A stretch of 64,000 nt of DNA from JANMJD01 sp963828405 (GCA_963828405.1 CAWHEG010000031.1:992001-1056000), one strand, 5' to 3'. Positions 1 to 9,427 are shown, counted from the stretch's first letter. The notes: a model not told the origin generated them from the letters alone. Translations and numbers: made by a program.

Positions 1-66
1 GGCTCCCGTCGAGACCTGAACCGCCGACCGGGGTTGGTCCGGCCCCGCGTGTCAGGTGGGCGCCGG

Positions 67-1284
67 TCAGGTCGGCGCGGGATCGCCGGGCGCCGGCTCG
101 CCGCGCGCCGGCTCGCGCCGCGCCGGCTGGTAGCCGGTGCCGCCCCGGCCGATCGTCGACACGATCTTGCGGATCCGCCGCGGTGGCGTGCCGCCGTCGC
201 CACCGAAGAAGGGGTCGTTCATCCAGCTGCCGAACGAGGCCAGTGACTCCTCGGTCGAATCGAGCCACCAGTCGCAGCCGGCGTAGCGATCGTCGTGCTC
301 GGCGTTGAAGTAGATCACCCCGCGGTACTGTGCCCAGTCGGGTTGCTGGAACATCGCCCGGGCCTCGTCGAACCACGCCGCCTTACGGCCCGGAACGGCC
401 GCGTCCTCGATCGAGCCGAGCTCGGGTAGCCAGAGCTCCTTGGTCGGGTGCCGCTGGCCGAACCGGCGGTGGCCGCCCAGCAGCACGTCGAGCGACGACC
501 AGTCGCCGGTCGCCACCCGGCAGTCGAACCAGTTGTACACGTCGGCGCCGATGGCGTCGACGTAGTCGTCACCCGGATACCACAGGTCGGCGGCACGCGG
601 ATCGGTCGATGCCACCCGGAAGGCGTGATCGGTCATCGTGAACAGGAACTTCACGTTGCTCGCCCCGAGCGAGCGGAAGATCGTCACGACGTTGCGCCAG
701 GCGGCGATGAACTGGGGCGCCTCGCCGAACACTTCGTGGCCCTTCACCTCGGGTTCGTGATGGAAGATGAAGTAGGTCGGGCGCCCGATGTCGCGCACGC
801 CTCGGGCGAGCCGGGCGATGTCCTCGTGGAGCGGCGTGCCCGGCGCGGCGGCGGCGATGTCCGCCCAGCGGACCTTGGCGCCCTTCTCGTACTCGGGTTT
901 CAACGAGATCATCAGGCGGTGGCCGGTGGCCAGTGCCCAGCTCTCGTAGTCGCTGGGGAACGGGTCGCCCCACTGCTTGAACGTGCGCACGATGCCGAAC
1001 GGTTGGCCGACAGACGATTCGAGGTCGATGATCTCCTCGATCTCCGAATCGTCACGGGGCACCGTGGTCACGCCCATCCACATCGGCGGCTCGGCCCCAC
1101 CGACTCCGCCGGCGCCCGTGGAGGGGATGGTCAGGGCGGTCGCCGTCACCCCCAGCACGACGATCCGGCGCACGAGCCGCCATCGCTGGACGGCGCGTTC
1201 ACGGCCCGGGCCGGGTCCCCCGCGGGACGCGAACGCTCGATTCCGCACTTGCACTGCCACCGTTCTCTCCGTCACCATCCGCAT
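67..1284 (-). CDS. secreted GH26-like glycoside hydrolase
   Basis: About 405 aa, putative exported beta-mannanase-like enzyme. A hydrophobic segment (RRIVVLGVTATALTIP) lies about 40 residues in and is followed by the mature domain. The core has a conserved FHHEPE motif, equivalent to the acid/base Glu region of GH26, and a later LPELGS motif where the GH26 nucleophile Glu would sit; KQWGDPFP and GADVYNWFD are also family-like. The C-terminus is a low-complexity PAR/GEPAPGDPAP tail encoded by three copies of GCGCCGGCT spaced 15 bp (90-128). I chose ATG at 1284 (alternative 1278) because the longer frame upstream only mirrors the divergent gene at 1355. The catalytic role is inferred from motifs; substrate unknown. 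Confidence 0.7.
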   Translation of the reverse strand: MRMVTERTVAVQVRNRAFASRGGPGPGRERAVQRWRLVRRIVVLGVTATALTIPSTGAGGVGGAEPPMWMGVTTVPRDDSEIEEIIDLESSVGQPFGIVRTFKQWGDPFPSDYESWALATGHRLMISLKPEYEKGAKVRWADIAAAAPGTPLHEDIARLARGVRDIGRPTYFIFHHEPEVKGHEVFGEAPQFIAAWRNVVTIFRSLGASNVKFLFTMTDHAFRVASTDPRAADLWYPGDDYVDAIGADVYNWFDCRVATGDWSSLDVLLGGHRRFGQRHPTKELWLPELGSIEDAAVPGRKAAWFDEARAMFQQPDWAQYRGVIYFNAEHDDRYAGCDWWLDSTEESLASFGSWMNDPFFGGDGGTPPRRIRKIVSTIGRGGTGYQPARREPARGEPAPGDPAPT

Positions 1285-1341
1285 CCGCCGACTACCCAGG
1301 GTAGCGGACCATTGCCGACGGTGGGAGAACTGCGGCTCGGG

Positions 1342-1347
1342 TACGAT
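1342..1347 (+). promoter_or_regulatory. -10 element TACGAT, leaderless promoter
   Basis: TACGAT ends 7 bp before the ATG at 1355 and no Shine-Dalgarno sequence fits between. It matches the pattern seen before many genes in this window. Confidence 0.5.
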
Positions 1348-1354
1348 CGGGCGG

Positions 1355-1945
1355 ATGCGCAGGGCGATCGTCATCGCTGTCGTCGCCATGGTCGGCGGGC
1401 TCGGCCTCCCGGTCGCCGCGGCGCAGGCCGACCGGCCACCCCCGGGCGTGGCCGGCAGCGCCAACCTGGTACCTCCCGTGCGTGGCCCGGCCGTGCAGGT
1501 CGGCCCGACGCTCCCGCCGCCGATGGTGCCTGTCGAGGAGCGGCTGCCTGCCGGTTCCGGGACCGGTCGTCGCATCGTCTACGCCAACCGCGCCCAGCGG
1601 GTCTGGGCCGTGGACGAGGACGAGACGGTGATCAAGACCCATCTCGTCAGCGGTCGCATCGGCAACCCGAGAACCGGCGTCTACAGCGTGTGGTCCCGCT
1701 CGGCGTCGACGTGTGCGACGACCAACCCGAGCGTCTGCTGGCGGTGGATGGTGCGGTTCGCCATCGGCGTCAACGGGGGCAACGTCGGCTTCCACGAGAT
1801 CCCACGCCGCAACGGCAGGCCGGTGCAGAGCGAGTCGCAGCTCGGCCAGCCGCTGTCCAGCGGCTGTGTGCGACAGGGGACGGCCGACGCCCTGTGGATG
1901 TGGGAGTGGGCCGAGCTCGGTACCGTCGTGGTCGTGCTGCCTTGA
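1355..1945 (+). CDS. secreted L,D-transpeptidase (YkuD-type)
   Basis: 196 aa. The N-terminus is a signal peptide (MRRAIVIAVVAMVGGLGL, cleavage probably near AAAQA at 20-25), followed by a Pro-rich linker to about residue 65 and a YkuD-type catalytic domain. The catalytic signature is visible: H147 in GFHEIP and SSGCVR with Cys171 and Arg173, the active-site Cys/Arg of L,D-transpeptidases that form 3-3 peptidoglycan cross-links or anchor proteins. Start at 1355 is supported by the TACGAT element 7 bp upstream. It is divergent from the GH26-like gene and precedes an LCP gene, so the start of the window is a cell-wall cluster. Confidence 0.85.
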   Translation: MRRAIVIAVVAMVGGLGLPVAAAQADRPPPGVAGSANLVPPVRGPAVQVGPTLPPPMVPVEERLPAGSGTGRRIVYANRAQRVWAVDEDETVIKTHLVSGRIGNPRTGVYSVWSRSASTCATTNPSVCWRWMVRFAIGVNGGNVGFHEIPRRNGRPVQSESQLGQPLSSGCVRQGTADALWMWEWAELGTVVVVLP

Positions 1946-1974
1946 ACCGACCGGGGCCCGCGGGGCCCGGGGAG

Positions 1975-1980
1975 TAGCCT
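1975..1980 (+). promoter_or_regulatory. -10 element TAGCCT, leaderless promoter
   Basis: TAGCCT is followed by 10 bp and then the ATG at 1991 of the LCP gene. Confidence 0.45.
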
Positions 1981-1990
1981 GATCGGTCTC

Positions 1991-3382
1991 ATGGCAGTTA
2001 GACGTCGGTCATCGGAGGCAGCCCTCGAGGCGGCGATCGCCGGTGCGACGGCTACCGGGCGGCTCACCCCGGCACCGACCACGCCCCGGCGGGCGCGGCG
2101 CACCTGGCCGCAGCGGTTCGTGATCGTCTTCAACTCCGTCGTGGCCGTCGCACTGCTCGGCGCGTCCGGGTTGATCTGGTACGCCAACAACCGCCTCGGC
2201 GATCGTTCGCTCCTGCAGATCGACCGTGCCGCGGCCGAGGACACCGCCGTGCCGACGCAGCCCCCCGACCCGTCCGCCTCGACCGTCGCCGGGCAGCCGC
2301 CGGAGCCGGTCGTCACCACCACGGTGCCCCCGGTCGACATCGGGGCCAAGAACTTCCTGCTCACGGCGAGCGACAGCCGTGACTGCATCGACCCCGCCTC
2401 GCCGTACGCCGGGGCGTTCGGCGATGTCGGCGGCGAGCGGGCCGACACGATCATGCTCCTGCGGATCAACTCGACGACCAAGCAGGCGGCGATCCTCTCC
2501 TTCCCCCGCGACCTGTGGGTGAAGATCGACGGTCGCACGGGCAAGGGCCGGATCAACGGCGCGCTCGACTCGAAGAACCCGTCGAAGATCATCAACACGA
2601 TCGGCAAGAACTTCTACCTGGGCATCGATCACTGGATCAACATCGACTTCTGCGCCTTCAAGGACCTCGTCGAGGCCGTCGGGGGCGTCTCGGTCCCGTT
2701 CGAGTTCGCCGCCCGCGACAACAACACCGGGCTGTACATCCCCGAGCCGGAATGCCACCTGTTCGGCGGCGACGAGGGCCTGGCGTACGTGCGCTCCCGT
2801 CACTACCAGTGGCTCGACGATCGTGGCCGCTGGCAGACCGATGGCTCCAGCGACCTGGGCCGGATCACTCGCCAGCAGGACTTCCTCAAGCGGGCGATGT
2901 CCAAGGCGTTGAGCCGCTGGCTGCTCGACCCCGGCGTGGCCAAGGGGCTCATCGACACGGCGATCGACAACGTGGTGACCGACAGCGAGCTGACCCCCGG
3001 CCTGATGCTCGACGTCGCCAACGCGATGCGCAGCTTCGACGCGTCGACGGTACGGACGTTCCAGATCGAGGCGTCCGGGCGCAAGATCAACGACCAGTCG
3101 GTGCTCGTGCCGATCCTGACCACCGACTACATGGAGAACGTGCTCAAGGTGTTCCGCGGTCAGGTGCGCATCGCCGACGCCGCCGAGCTGTACCCGCCGG
3201 CGCCCAGCGAGACCTCGGTCGCCGACGCGCCGGGGGCCGCGGCGACGAGCGGGAGCGCCGGGCCGACGACATCGGCCGGTGCCGCTCCGGCCGCACCGGC
3301 GACGACGAGCACATTGCCCGCCGTCGTGCTCGAGGATCGGAACAAGGGCATCTCACCCCCCGACGACCCGACCTGCGTGTAG
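1991..3382 (+). CDS. LytR-CpsA-Psr (LCP) family protein
   Basis: 463 aa. A cytoplasmic N-terminus rich in Arg/Ala is followed by one transmembrane segment (about 40-62, FVIVFNSVVAVALLGASGL), a Pro/Thr-rich linker and the LCP domain (about 115-350). LCP signatures include NFLLTASDSR, RADTIMLLRIN, ILSFPRDLWVKI, GRINGAL and LAYVRSRHY, with Arg and Asp residues that bind the pyrophosphate of polyprenyl substrates. LCP enzymes transfer secondary wall polymers from undecaprenyl carriers onto peptidoglycan at the outer face of the membrane. The C-terminal 80 residues are Ala/Ser/Thr/Pro-rich and disordered. It starts 46 bp after the L,D-transpeptidase stop and has its own -10. Confidence 0.9.
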   Translation: MAVRRRSSEAALEAAIAGATATGRLTPAPTTPRRARRTWPQRFVIVFNSVVAVALLGASGLIWYANNRLGDRSLLQIDRAAAEDTAVPTQPPDPSASTVAGQPPEPVVTTTVPPVDIGAKNFLLTASDSRDCIDPASPYAGAFGDVGGERADTIMLLRINSTTKQAAILSFPRDLWVKIDGRTGKGRINGALDSKNPSKIINTIGKNFYLGIDHWINIDFCAFKDLVEAVGGVSVPFEFAARDNNTGLYIPEPECHLFGGDEGLAYVRSRHYQWLDDRGRWQTDGSSDLGRITRQQDFLKRAMSKALSRWLLDPGVAKGLIDTAIDNVVTDSELTPGLMLDVANAMRSFDASTVRTFQIEASGRKINDQSVLVPILTTDYMENVLKVFRGQVRIADAAELYPPAPSETSVADAPGAAATSGSAGPTTSAGAAPAAPATTSTLPAVVLEDRNKGISPPDDPTCV

Positions 3383-3392
3383 GGCGCCGGCG

Positions 3393-4382
3393 TCAGGCAT
3401 CGAGGGCGGTGGCGAGGGCCTCGGGGATCTGGGACGGGCCCTCGACGGTGACCAGTCTCGCCCCCACCTGATCGGCCAGGGCGCGGGCCTCGTCGGCGTC
3501 GCCGACCGGGGCGATGATGCACAGCTCGTCGAGCGACCGCGCGGCCGCGGCGACGTCGCCCGGCACGGTCGCCCGACAGTCGGAGAGCAGGATGGCGATC
3601 CGGCGCCCGGCGCGGCTGCGGGCCAGCTGCAGCGCTGCGGTCCGCAGTGCGCCGGCCAGGTCGGTCGTGCCGAATCCCGCGTAGGGCGAGCACGTCGTTG
3701 ACGACCCGCTCCGGCGCCTTGCGGGCGTCCTGGCTCTTGGCCACCACCACGTCCTTGGCCGAAGGCGAGCACGCTGTAGTCGTCGGGCGCCCGCCAGGCG
3801 ATCGCCGCCGCCGCTACGGCCGACGTGGCCAGCGGTCGACCGCCCATCGAGCCGCTGCGGTCGACGATCAGGCACAGTGCGGTCCCCGGTCTGGCCCAGC
3901 CGCGCACGTGGAGCCGTTCGGGGTCCGGCGCCTCACCACGGGCCCGTGCCTCGGCGAGCGCCTCGATGCTCGCAGTCGAGGTCGAGGTCGCCGCCATCGG
4001 GGCGATACGGCTGGGTGACGAGCTTGCCGACGCCCCTCGGCCGGACGGGCCCGCGGCGGCGACACCTCGATCATCAACCGTCCGGCGAGCCGGCGGGCCA
4101 GGGCGCGCAGCCTCGGGTCGGTCGCCGAGGTGAGGTCGGCGAGCATCGCCAGCGCCTCGTCGGGGTCGAGCGTCCATGCGCCTCGTCGAAGGCCGCCTCG
4201 TCGAGTTCGCCGACCTCGGGCGAAACCTGTTCGAACCCCTCGTGGCGTGCCAGGTCACGTCGCGACGTCGTCCTGCGGCCGGCCTCGTGGACGGCCTGGT
4301 CGGCATCGGCGCCCTCCTTGACGATCGGGGGGACTGCGGTGGCCCGCCCCGTTCGGGGCCGGCGCTTTTCCCCGTTCGCCAC
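3393..4382 (-). CDS. VWA-domain protein (frame-disrupted)
   Basis: About 330 codons. Pieces of one VWA protein appear in successive frames: the N-terminus from GTG 4382 (VANGEKRRPRTG), a helical region (LADLTSATDPRLRALARRLAGR), then the MIDAS core DRSGSMGG with the preceding TALCLIV strand, then YAGFGTTDLAGALRTAALQL and the C-terminal half ending ATALDA. At least four single-base frame changes are needed, so as written the gene is broken; intact conserved sequence on both sides of each break favours sequencing error over decay. It is the last gene of a minus-strand run ADH-ADH-MoxR-VWA. MoxR/VWA pairs act as chaperone-like metal or cofactor insertion systems, for example in the CO and methanol dehydrogenase gene clusters. 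Confidence 0.7.
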
Positions 4383-5268
4383 CGCCCGCGCCCGGCTCGG
4401 CGTCGTCGGGTCTCCCGAAGATCTCGTGCCACAGCTCGGTCACGATCTCCTCGGCGGTGCGCGACGCCCCCTCGCGGAGCCGGATGCGCCCGGAGAGGGC
4501 GACCAGGGCGGCGTCGAGCCCCACGTCGTGATCGGTCGGCAGGCGACCGCGGATGTCGCCCAGCGACGCCGCCACCATCGCCGTGTCGATCGCCCCGCGC
4601 ACGGACGAGCCGACACGCAGCTCGGGGTGCGACCGGGTGCGCCGCACGAGCTCCACGACCTGGGCCACCCAGGCGGCATCGGGAGTGGTCGAGCCGGTGG
4701 CCCGGTCGACGATCGCCGTCTCCTCGTCGGCCGGCTGGTAGTCGACGGCCAGCCGGCAGACGCGGTCGTAGACCGCCCCCGAGATGCGCGCCGTGCCGAC
4801 GGCGTCGAACGGGTTCATCGCCGCGACGAGCCGGAACCCGGGCGCGGCCGAGATCCGGCCGAGCCGCGGGACGTGGAGCTCGCCCTCGCTCATCACCGTG
4901 ATGAGCACGTTGAGGGTCTCCTCGGGGATGCGGTTGATCTCCTCGACGTAGAGCAGCGAGCCGTCGCGCAGCGCGGTGACCAGCGGGCCGTCCACGAAGA
5001 CGTCCGGCGAGTAGCCGTCGGTGATCACCCGCGCCGGGTCGAAGTGGCCGACGAGGCGGGCCGGGGTGAGCTCGGCGTTGCCCTCGACGAACTCGAAGCC
5101 GATGCCGAGCTCGTCGGCGATCGCCCGCAGCAGCGTCGACTTGCCCGTTCCCGGGGGACCCTCCAGCAGGATGTGGCGACCGGCGGCCAGTGCGGCCACC
5201 ACCAGCTCGAGCTCCCGCCGCCGCCCGACCACCTGCTCACCCACCCGGGCGAGCACCGATCCGCTCAT
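4255..5268 (-). CDS. MoxR-family AAA+ ATPase
   Basis: About 337 aa. Walker A is GPPGTGKST near residue 38-46, Walker B is LLYVEEINR, sensor 1 lies in LVAAMNPFD, and VYDRVCRL is the MoxR arginine-finger region; the C-terminal lid follows. MoxR ATPases work with VWA proteins in protein or cofactor maturation. The ATG at 5268 is 7 bp downstream of the ADH stop, so it is translationally close to the dehydrogenase gene. The frame runs 128 bp into the VWA gene; the last 45 or so residues (Arg/Pro/Gly-rich) do not look like MoxR sequence, so the true stop may lie near 4380 and be hidden by an indel. Confidence 0.85.
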   Translation of the reverse strand: MSGSVLARVGEQVVGRRRELELVVAALAAGRHILLEGPPGTGKSTLLRAIADELGIGFEFVEGNAELTPARLVGHFDPARVITDGYSPDVFVDGPLVTALRDGSLLYVEEINRIPEETLNVLITVMSEGELHVPRLGRISAAPGFRLVAAMNPFDAVGTARISGAVYDRVCRLAVDYQPADEETAIVDRATGSTTPDAAWVAQVVELVRRTRSHPELRVGSSVRGAIDTAMVAASLGDIRGRLPTDHDVGLDAALVALSGRIRLREGASRTAEEIVTELWHEIFGRPDDAEPGAGGGERGKAPAPNGAGHRSPPDRQGGRRCRPGRPRGRPQDDVAT

Positions 5269-5275
5269 CCGCTGG

Positions 5276-6431
5276 TCAGCTGTTGACGATGACGCCGCGG
5301 ATGTTCTCGCCGTCGCGCATGTCCTGGTAGCCCTCGTTGATCTCGTCGAGCGTCGTAGCGCTGGGTGATCAGCTCGTCGAGCTTGAGCTGGCCCTCGCGG
5401 TACAGCCCGAGCAGCTTGGGGATGTCGGCGCGCGGGTTGAGCGAGCCGAAGATCGTGCCCTTGATCTCCTTGTTCCACATCGCCAGCTCGAACAGGTTGA
5501 CCGCCGAATGGGTCTGGGTCATCGGGCGCGACGGCGGTGACGACGATCGTGCCGCCCTTGCCGCACAGCGCCGTGCCGAGCTGCATCAGGTCGCCGTACA
5601 TCACGCCGGGGGTCATGATCACCTTGTCGGCCATCTGGCCCCAGGTCAGCTCGGTGACGGCGGGCATCGCCTCCTCCATCGAGGCGAACGTGTGGGTGGC
5701 GCCGAACTCCATCGCCTTCTCCCGCTTGAACTCGACCGGGTCGACGGCGATCACCCGCTTGGCCCCCGCCATCTTGGCCCCCTGCACGGCGTTGATCCCG
5801 ATGCCGCCGATGCCGACGACGACCACGGTGTCGCCCGGCTCGATCGCCGCGCGGTTGGCCGCCGAGCCCCAGCCGGTGGCCACGCCGCAGCGACACGAGG
5901 GCGACGACCTCGAGCGGATAGTCCGTCGTCGACCTTGATCACCGAGTTCTCCGCCGACGCAGGTCGCCTCGGAGAAGGTGCCCAGCTTGGCCATCAGCGT
6001 CGGATCCTCGCCGTTGATCGAGTGACGGCTGGTGCCGTCGGTGATCATCCCCTTGCCGAAGGTGCCGGCCCCCAGGTCGCAGAGGTTCTGCCGCCCAGTC
6101 GAGCAGTACCGGCAGCGGCCGCACGACGGGACGAAGCTGGCCGAGACGTGGTCGCCGACCTGCACGCTCGTGCACGCCGTCGCCGACGGCGACGCACCAC
6201 GCCGGCGCCCTCGTGGCCGCCGACGACCGGGAAGAAGTTCTCGATGCCCATCAGCGGCCAGACCTCGCGCGGCGGCACGAGGTCGCCGGTGACCATGTGC
6301 TCGTCGGAGTGGCACATCCCCGCCACCTTCCAGTTGACGAGGACCTCGCCCGCCTGGGGATCGGCGACTTCCATGTCGACGACCTCCCACGGCTGGTTGA
6401 GATCGTAGATGGCTGCGGCGCGGACCTTCAT
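5276..6431 (-). CDS. NDMA-type zinc alcohol dehydrogenase 1 (frame-disrupted)
   Basis: About 385 codons of a medium-chain zinc dehydrogenase of the NDMA-dependent class, whose members use tightly bound NAD and, in mycobacteria, need mycofactocin for turnover. Start MKVRAAAIYDLNQPWEV; catalytic zinc motif GMCHSDEH, GGHEGAG, structural zinc CGRCRYCSTGRQNLC, Rossmann GIGGIG, C-terminus NIRGVIVNS. The frame changes at about 6200, 5950, 5910, 5523 and 5358; at the last, one extra G in the coding strand separates ITQRY from TLDEINEGYQDM. It is followed after 7 bp by MoxR and preceded by a close paralogue. Association with the mycofactocin locus 4 kb away supports the cofactor assignment. Confidence 0.85.
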
Positions 6432-6543
6432 CGAGAACCCCCTGGACGGAAAGCGAACGCCCCGCACGCTAACGCGCAGCCCTCCGGTCGTGTCAGCCGG
6501 GCGGGCCGGTCGGGCGGCCGGTCGGGCGGACCGGTCGGGTGGA

Positions 6544-7660
6544 TCAGTCGTAGACCATCACACCGCGGATGTTCTTGCCGTCGCGCATGTCGGCGTACCC
6601 GTCGTTGACCCCGTCGAGGGGGTAGGTGCGTGGTGACGAGACCGTCGAGGTCGATCTGGCCCTCGCGGTACAGGCCGAGCAGCTTGGGGATGTCGGCGCG
6701 CGGGTTGCCCGAGCCGAACAGCGAACCGACGACCTGCTTCTCCATCAGGGTCATGTCGAGCAGGCTGACGTTGGCCGACATCTCCATCGCCGGGTGGATG
6801 TTGGTCACGACCACGCGGCCCCGCTTGGCCGTGAGGGCCAGCGCCTCGTTCGAGCACGGCCCCCGAGCCGACCCCCATCGTCATGATCACCTTGTTGGCC
6901 ATCGTGCCCCACGTCAGCTCCTGGATCAGCGGGAACGCCTCGGCCATCGACGCCGCGGTGTGGGTGGCGCCGAACTCCATCGCCTTCTCGCGCTTGAACT
7001 CGACCGGGTCGATGGCGATGATCCGCTTGGCCCCGGCCAGGCGCGGCCCCCTGGATGGCGTTGGCGCCGATGCCGCCGACGCCGACGACGGCGACGACTG
7101 TCGCCCGGCTTCACCTCGGCGGCGTAGACGGCGGAGCCCCAGCCGGTCACGACACCGCAGCCGAGCAGGCAGGCCTTGTCGAGCGGGACATCGTCGTCGA
7201 TCTTGATGCAGCTCGCCTCGTGGACGACGGTGTGGTGGGCGAACGTTCCGAGCAAGCACATCAGGCCGAGGTCCTTGCCGCGGGCGTGGTGACGCGACGT
7301 GCCGTCGCTGATCTGCATGCCCAGTCCCATCAGCGCGCCGAGGTCGCACAGGTTCTGGTGCCCCGTGGAACAACTCGGGCAGCGGCCGCACGAGGGGATG
7401 AAGCCGAACACCACGTGATCGCCGGGCGCCAGCCAGCAGACGCCCGCCCCGACCTGTTGCACGACGCCGGCGCCCTCGTGGCCGCCGATGATCGGCAACC
7501 CGAACGGCAGGTCGCCGGTGACCAGGTGCTCGTCGGAATGGCACATCCCCGACGCGGCGAGCTTGACGAGCACCTCGCCGGGCCCCGGTGGATCGAGCTC
7601 GATCTCCTCGACGCTCCATGGCGAGTCGAGTTCCCAGAGGATGGCGGCCTTGGTCTGCAT
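6544..7660 (-). CDS. NDMA-type zinc alcohol dehydrogenase 2 (frame-disrupted)
   Basis: About 372 codons, paralogue of the neighbouring dehydrogenase. It starts MQTKAAILWELDSPWSVEE and has GMCHSDEH (catalytic zinc), GGHEGAGVV, CGRCPSCSTGHQNLC (structural zinc), a Rossmann loop, AGAKRIIAIDP and the C-terminus NIRGVMVYD. It belongs to the same NDMA-dependent/mycofactocin-linked class. Frames change near 7100, 7045, 6855 and 6630. Unlike most genes here it has a Shine-Dalgarno sequence (GGGAGGA five bases before ATG 7660) and is therefore probably leadered. It would be the first gene of the minus-strand operon ADH2-ADH1-MoxR-VWA. Confidence 0.85.
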
Positions 7661-7711
7661 GATGTCCTCCCAGAGGTGGTCGGGTTGGCCCGAAGCACGT
7701 TCGCCAGCCGC

Positions 7712-7717
7712 ACTGTA
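7712..7717 (-). promoter_or_regulatory. possible -10 (TACAGT) for the ADH operon
   Basis: TACAGT on the minus strand lies 51 bp upstream of ATG 7660, giving a leader with room for the GGGAGGA ribosome site. No clear -35 is visible. Confidence 0.3.
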
Positions 7718-7826
7718 CGGGAAACCGGGTGCCCTGTGATCCGAATCGGTGGCGGCGACGAACGGCCGGTGATGTGGGCGTCGCGTGACAGCCGGGGAGC
7801 TCGAATGACGCTCGTTCGATGAGCGC

Positions 7827-7832
7827 TACGCT
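7827..7832 (+). promoter_or_regulatory. -10 element TACGCT, leaderless promoter
   Basis: TACGCT is followed by 7 bp and ATG 7840. This spacing decides between the two in-frame ATGs (7819, 7840) of the sigma-factor gene. Confidence 0.5.
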
Positions 7833-7839
7833 CTGCGCG

Positions 7840-8439
7840 ATGGCATCGCACGATGTCGATCCGCCGCCGCAGCCACAGGCCAGCGCCGACGAGCGACGGC
7901 TGGTGGCGCGTCTGGTGGCAGGCGACGATCTGGCGCTCGGACAGATCTACGACCGCTACTCGGGTCTCGTGTACGGGCTGTCCCGGCGGATCACGGCCTC
8001 GTGCGCCGCGGCCGAGGAGATCACCCAGGAGGTGTTCGTGTTCCTGTGGGAGCACCCCGAGCGGTTCGACCCCGAGCGGGGCTCGCTGCGTTCGTACCTC
8101 GGGGCGATCACCCACCATCGGGCCGTCGACGTGGTCCGCCGGGAGACGCGCCGCACCGCCCGCGAGGACCGTGTCGCCAACGACCCCGCCACCGGCGCCG
8201 ACGTGCTCGACCTGGCGGAGCGGGTGTCGGCGTGCGACCTCGCCGCTCGGGTGCGGGCGGCCGTCGCCCTGCTGCCCGCCGATCAGCGCCAGGCCGTCGA
8301 ACTCGCCTACTTCTCCGGATGCACGTTCCGCGACGTCGCCGAACGGCTCGGCATCCCCGAGGGAACCGCCAAGTCGCGGTTGCGTCTCGCCCTGGCGAAG
8401 CTGGCCAACCACCTCGGCCAGGAGGTCGCGTTCGTATGA
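7840..8439 (+). CDS. ECF RNA polymerase sigma factor
   Basis: 199 aa. Sigma region 2 (about 20-90) has IYDRYSGLVYGLSRRI, AAEEITQEVFVFLWE and the DNA-melting part GSLRSYLGAITHHRAVD; region 4 (about 140-190) has LLPADQRQAVELAYFSG and the helix-turn-helix FRDVAERLGIPEGTAKSR. There is no region 1 or 3, as in ECF factors; the sequence is nearest to the SigK/RpoE-like class. Start at 7840 is chosen by the TACGCT element; ATG 7819 would add seven residues. It overlaps the next gene by 4 bp (ATGA), so the two are translationally coupled, as expected for a sigma/anti-sigma pair. Confidence 0.9.
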   Translation: MASHDVDPPPQPQASADERRLVARLVAGDDLALGQIYDRYSGLVYGLSRRITASCAAAEEITQEVFVFLWEHPERFDPERGSLRSYLGAITHHRAVDVVRRETRRTAREDRVANDPATGADVLDLAERVSACDLAARVRAAVALLPADQRQAVELAYFSGCTFRDVAERLGIPEGTAKSRLRLALAKLANHLGQEVAFV

Positions 8440-9392
8440 ACGATCAGTTCCATCCCGATCTGCCGTCCGACGACGCTCACCGGGATCCCGGCCCGCCATC
8501 CGTTCCCGACCCGGCCCTCGGCCTGCTCGGCGAAGCCCTGGCCGAGCAGCCGCCGTCGGGCCTTCGCCCGGTCGCGCTCGTCGTCGCCCGCGAGCGGCCG
8601 CGGCGCCGGCCAGCGCCACTGGGTCCGGTCGAGGCCCTGGCCGGGGTCGTCGCCGACGTCGGCGAACTGCTCCGGGAGCTGACCCCGCCGGAGTGGGAGA
8701 CGCCGGACGCCCTCGCCGGGCTGTCGGTGCGCGACACCGTCTCGCACATGACGGGCGCTGATCGCTATCTCGGAATCAAGGCGGGAGCCTGGTCGGCCGA
8801 GCTGGACGACGAGCTCGACCATCTCGGCACCAGTCGGCCGTCGATCGACGAGGGCCGCTCGATGACCTCGGCCGAACTGCTCGACCGGTGGCATGCCACC
8901 AGCGATGCGCTGATCGGCCACCTGCGCACACTGGGGCCCGACGACCTCGCCGCCCCGTCACGGTACAACGTGATCGAGGCGCCGCTCGGCGGTGTGCTCG
9001 TGGTCCGGGCGTTCGAGTTGTGGACCCACGCCGAGGACGTCTGCCGGGCCACCGGCCGGCCGTTGCGGCCGCCGGCCGCCGGGGTCCTCGGGGCGATGAC
9101 CGACGTGGCCGCCGACCTGGTTCCCATCGGTTTCCAACTGGCGACGGGTGCGACGAACCACCGGACGCTGCGGCTCGTGCTCACGGGCCTCGGCGGGGGT
9201 ACGTGGGACCGATGCCTGACACCCGGCGTCCCGGCCGCCGACCCCGACGTGGTGCTCATCGCCGACGCCGTCGGTTTCTGCCGCCTGATCGCCCGGCGAC
9301 TCGACCCCGAGGCCCTCGACCACGAATGGATCGGCGAGCCGGCGATGGGCGAAGCGGTGCTGGCCGGCGCGATGCGCTTCGCGATGGACTGA
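8436..9392 (+). CDS. MDMPI-domain protein coupled to the ECF sigma factor
   Basis: 318 aa. Residues about 1-60 are a variable Pro-rich region containing PALGLLGEALAEQPP. From about 65 there is a DinB-like four-helix fold of the maleylpyruvate-isomerase/mycothiol-dependent type (TIGR03083-like): VSHMTGADRYLGIKAG, a WHATSDALIGHLRTL helix, VVRAFELWTHAEDVCRATG with the characteristic HAEDV motif, then a C-terminal sterol-carrier-like domain. ATGA overlap with the sigma gene suggests that it senses a signal, perhaps thiol stress, and controls the sigma factor; this is inference. There is no zinc-finger anti-sigma motif (HxxxCxxC). Confidence 0.75.
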   Translation: MNDQFHPDLPSDDAHRDPGPPSVPDPALGLLGEALAEQPPSGLRPVALVVARERPRRRPAPLGPVEALAGVVADVGELLRELTPPEWETPDALAGLSVRDTVSHMTGADRYLGIKAGAWSAELDDELDHLGTSRPSIDEGRSMTSAELLDRWHATSDALIGHLRTLGPDDLAAPSRYNVIEAPLGGVLVVRAFELWTHAEDVCRATGRPLRPPAAGVLGAMTDVAADLVPIGFQLATGATNHRTLRLVLTGLGGGTWDRCLTPGVPAADPDVVLIADAVGFCRLIARRLDPEALDHEWIGEPAMGEAVLAGAMRFAMD

Positions 9393-9427
9393 TCGGCGTC
9401 GCCGACGAGTCCAACGCTCGGCGGGCT

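Noticed and set aside
1285..1575. N-terminal extension of the GH26-like protein
   Set aside because: Mirrors the L,D-transpeptidase signal region; ATG 1284 or 1278 fits the signal peptide.
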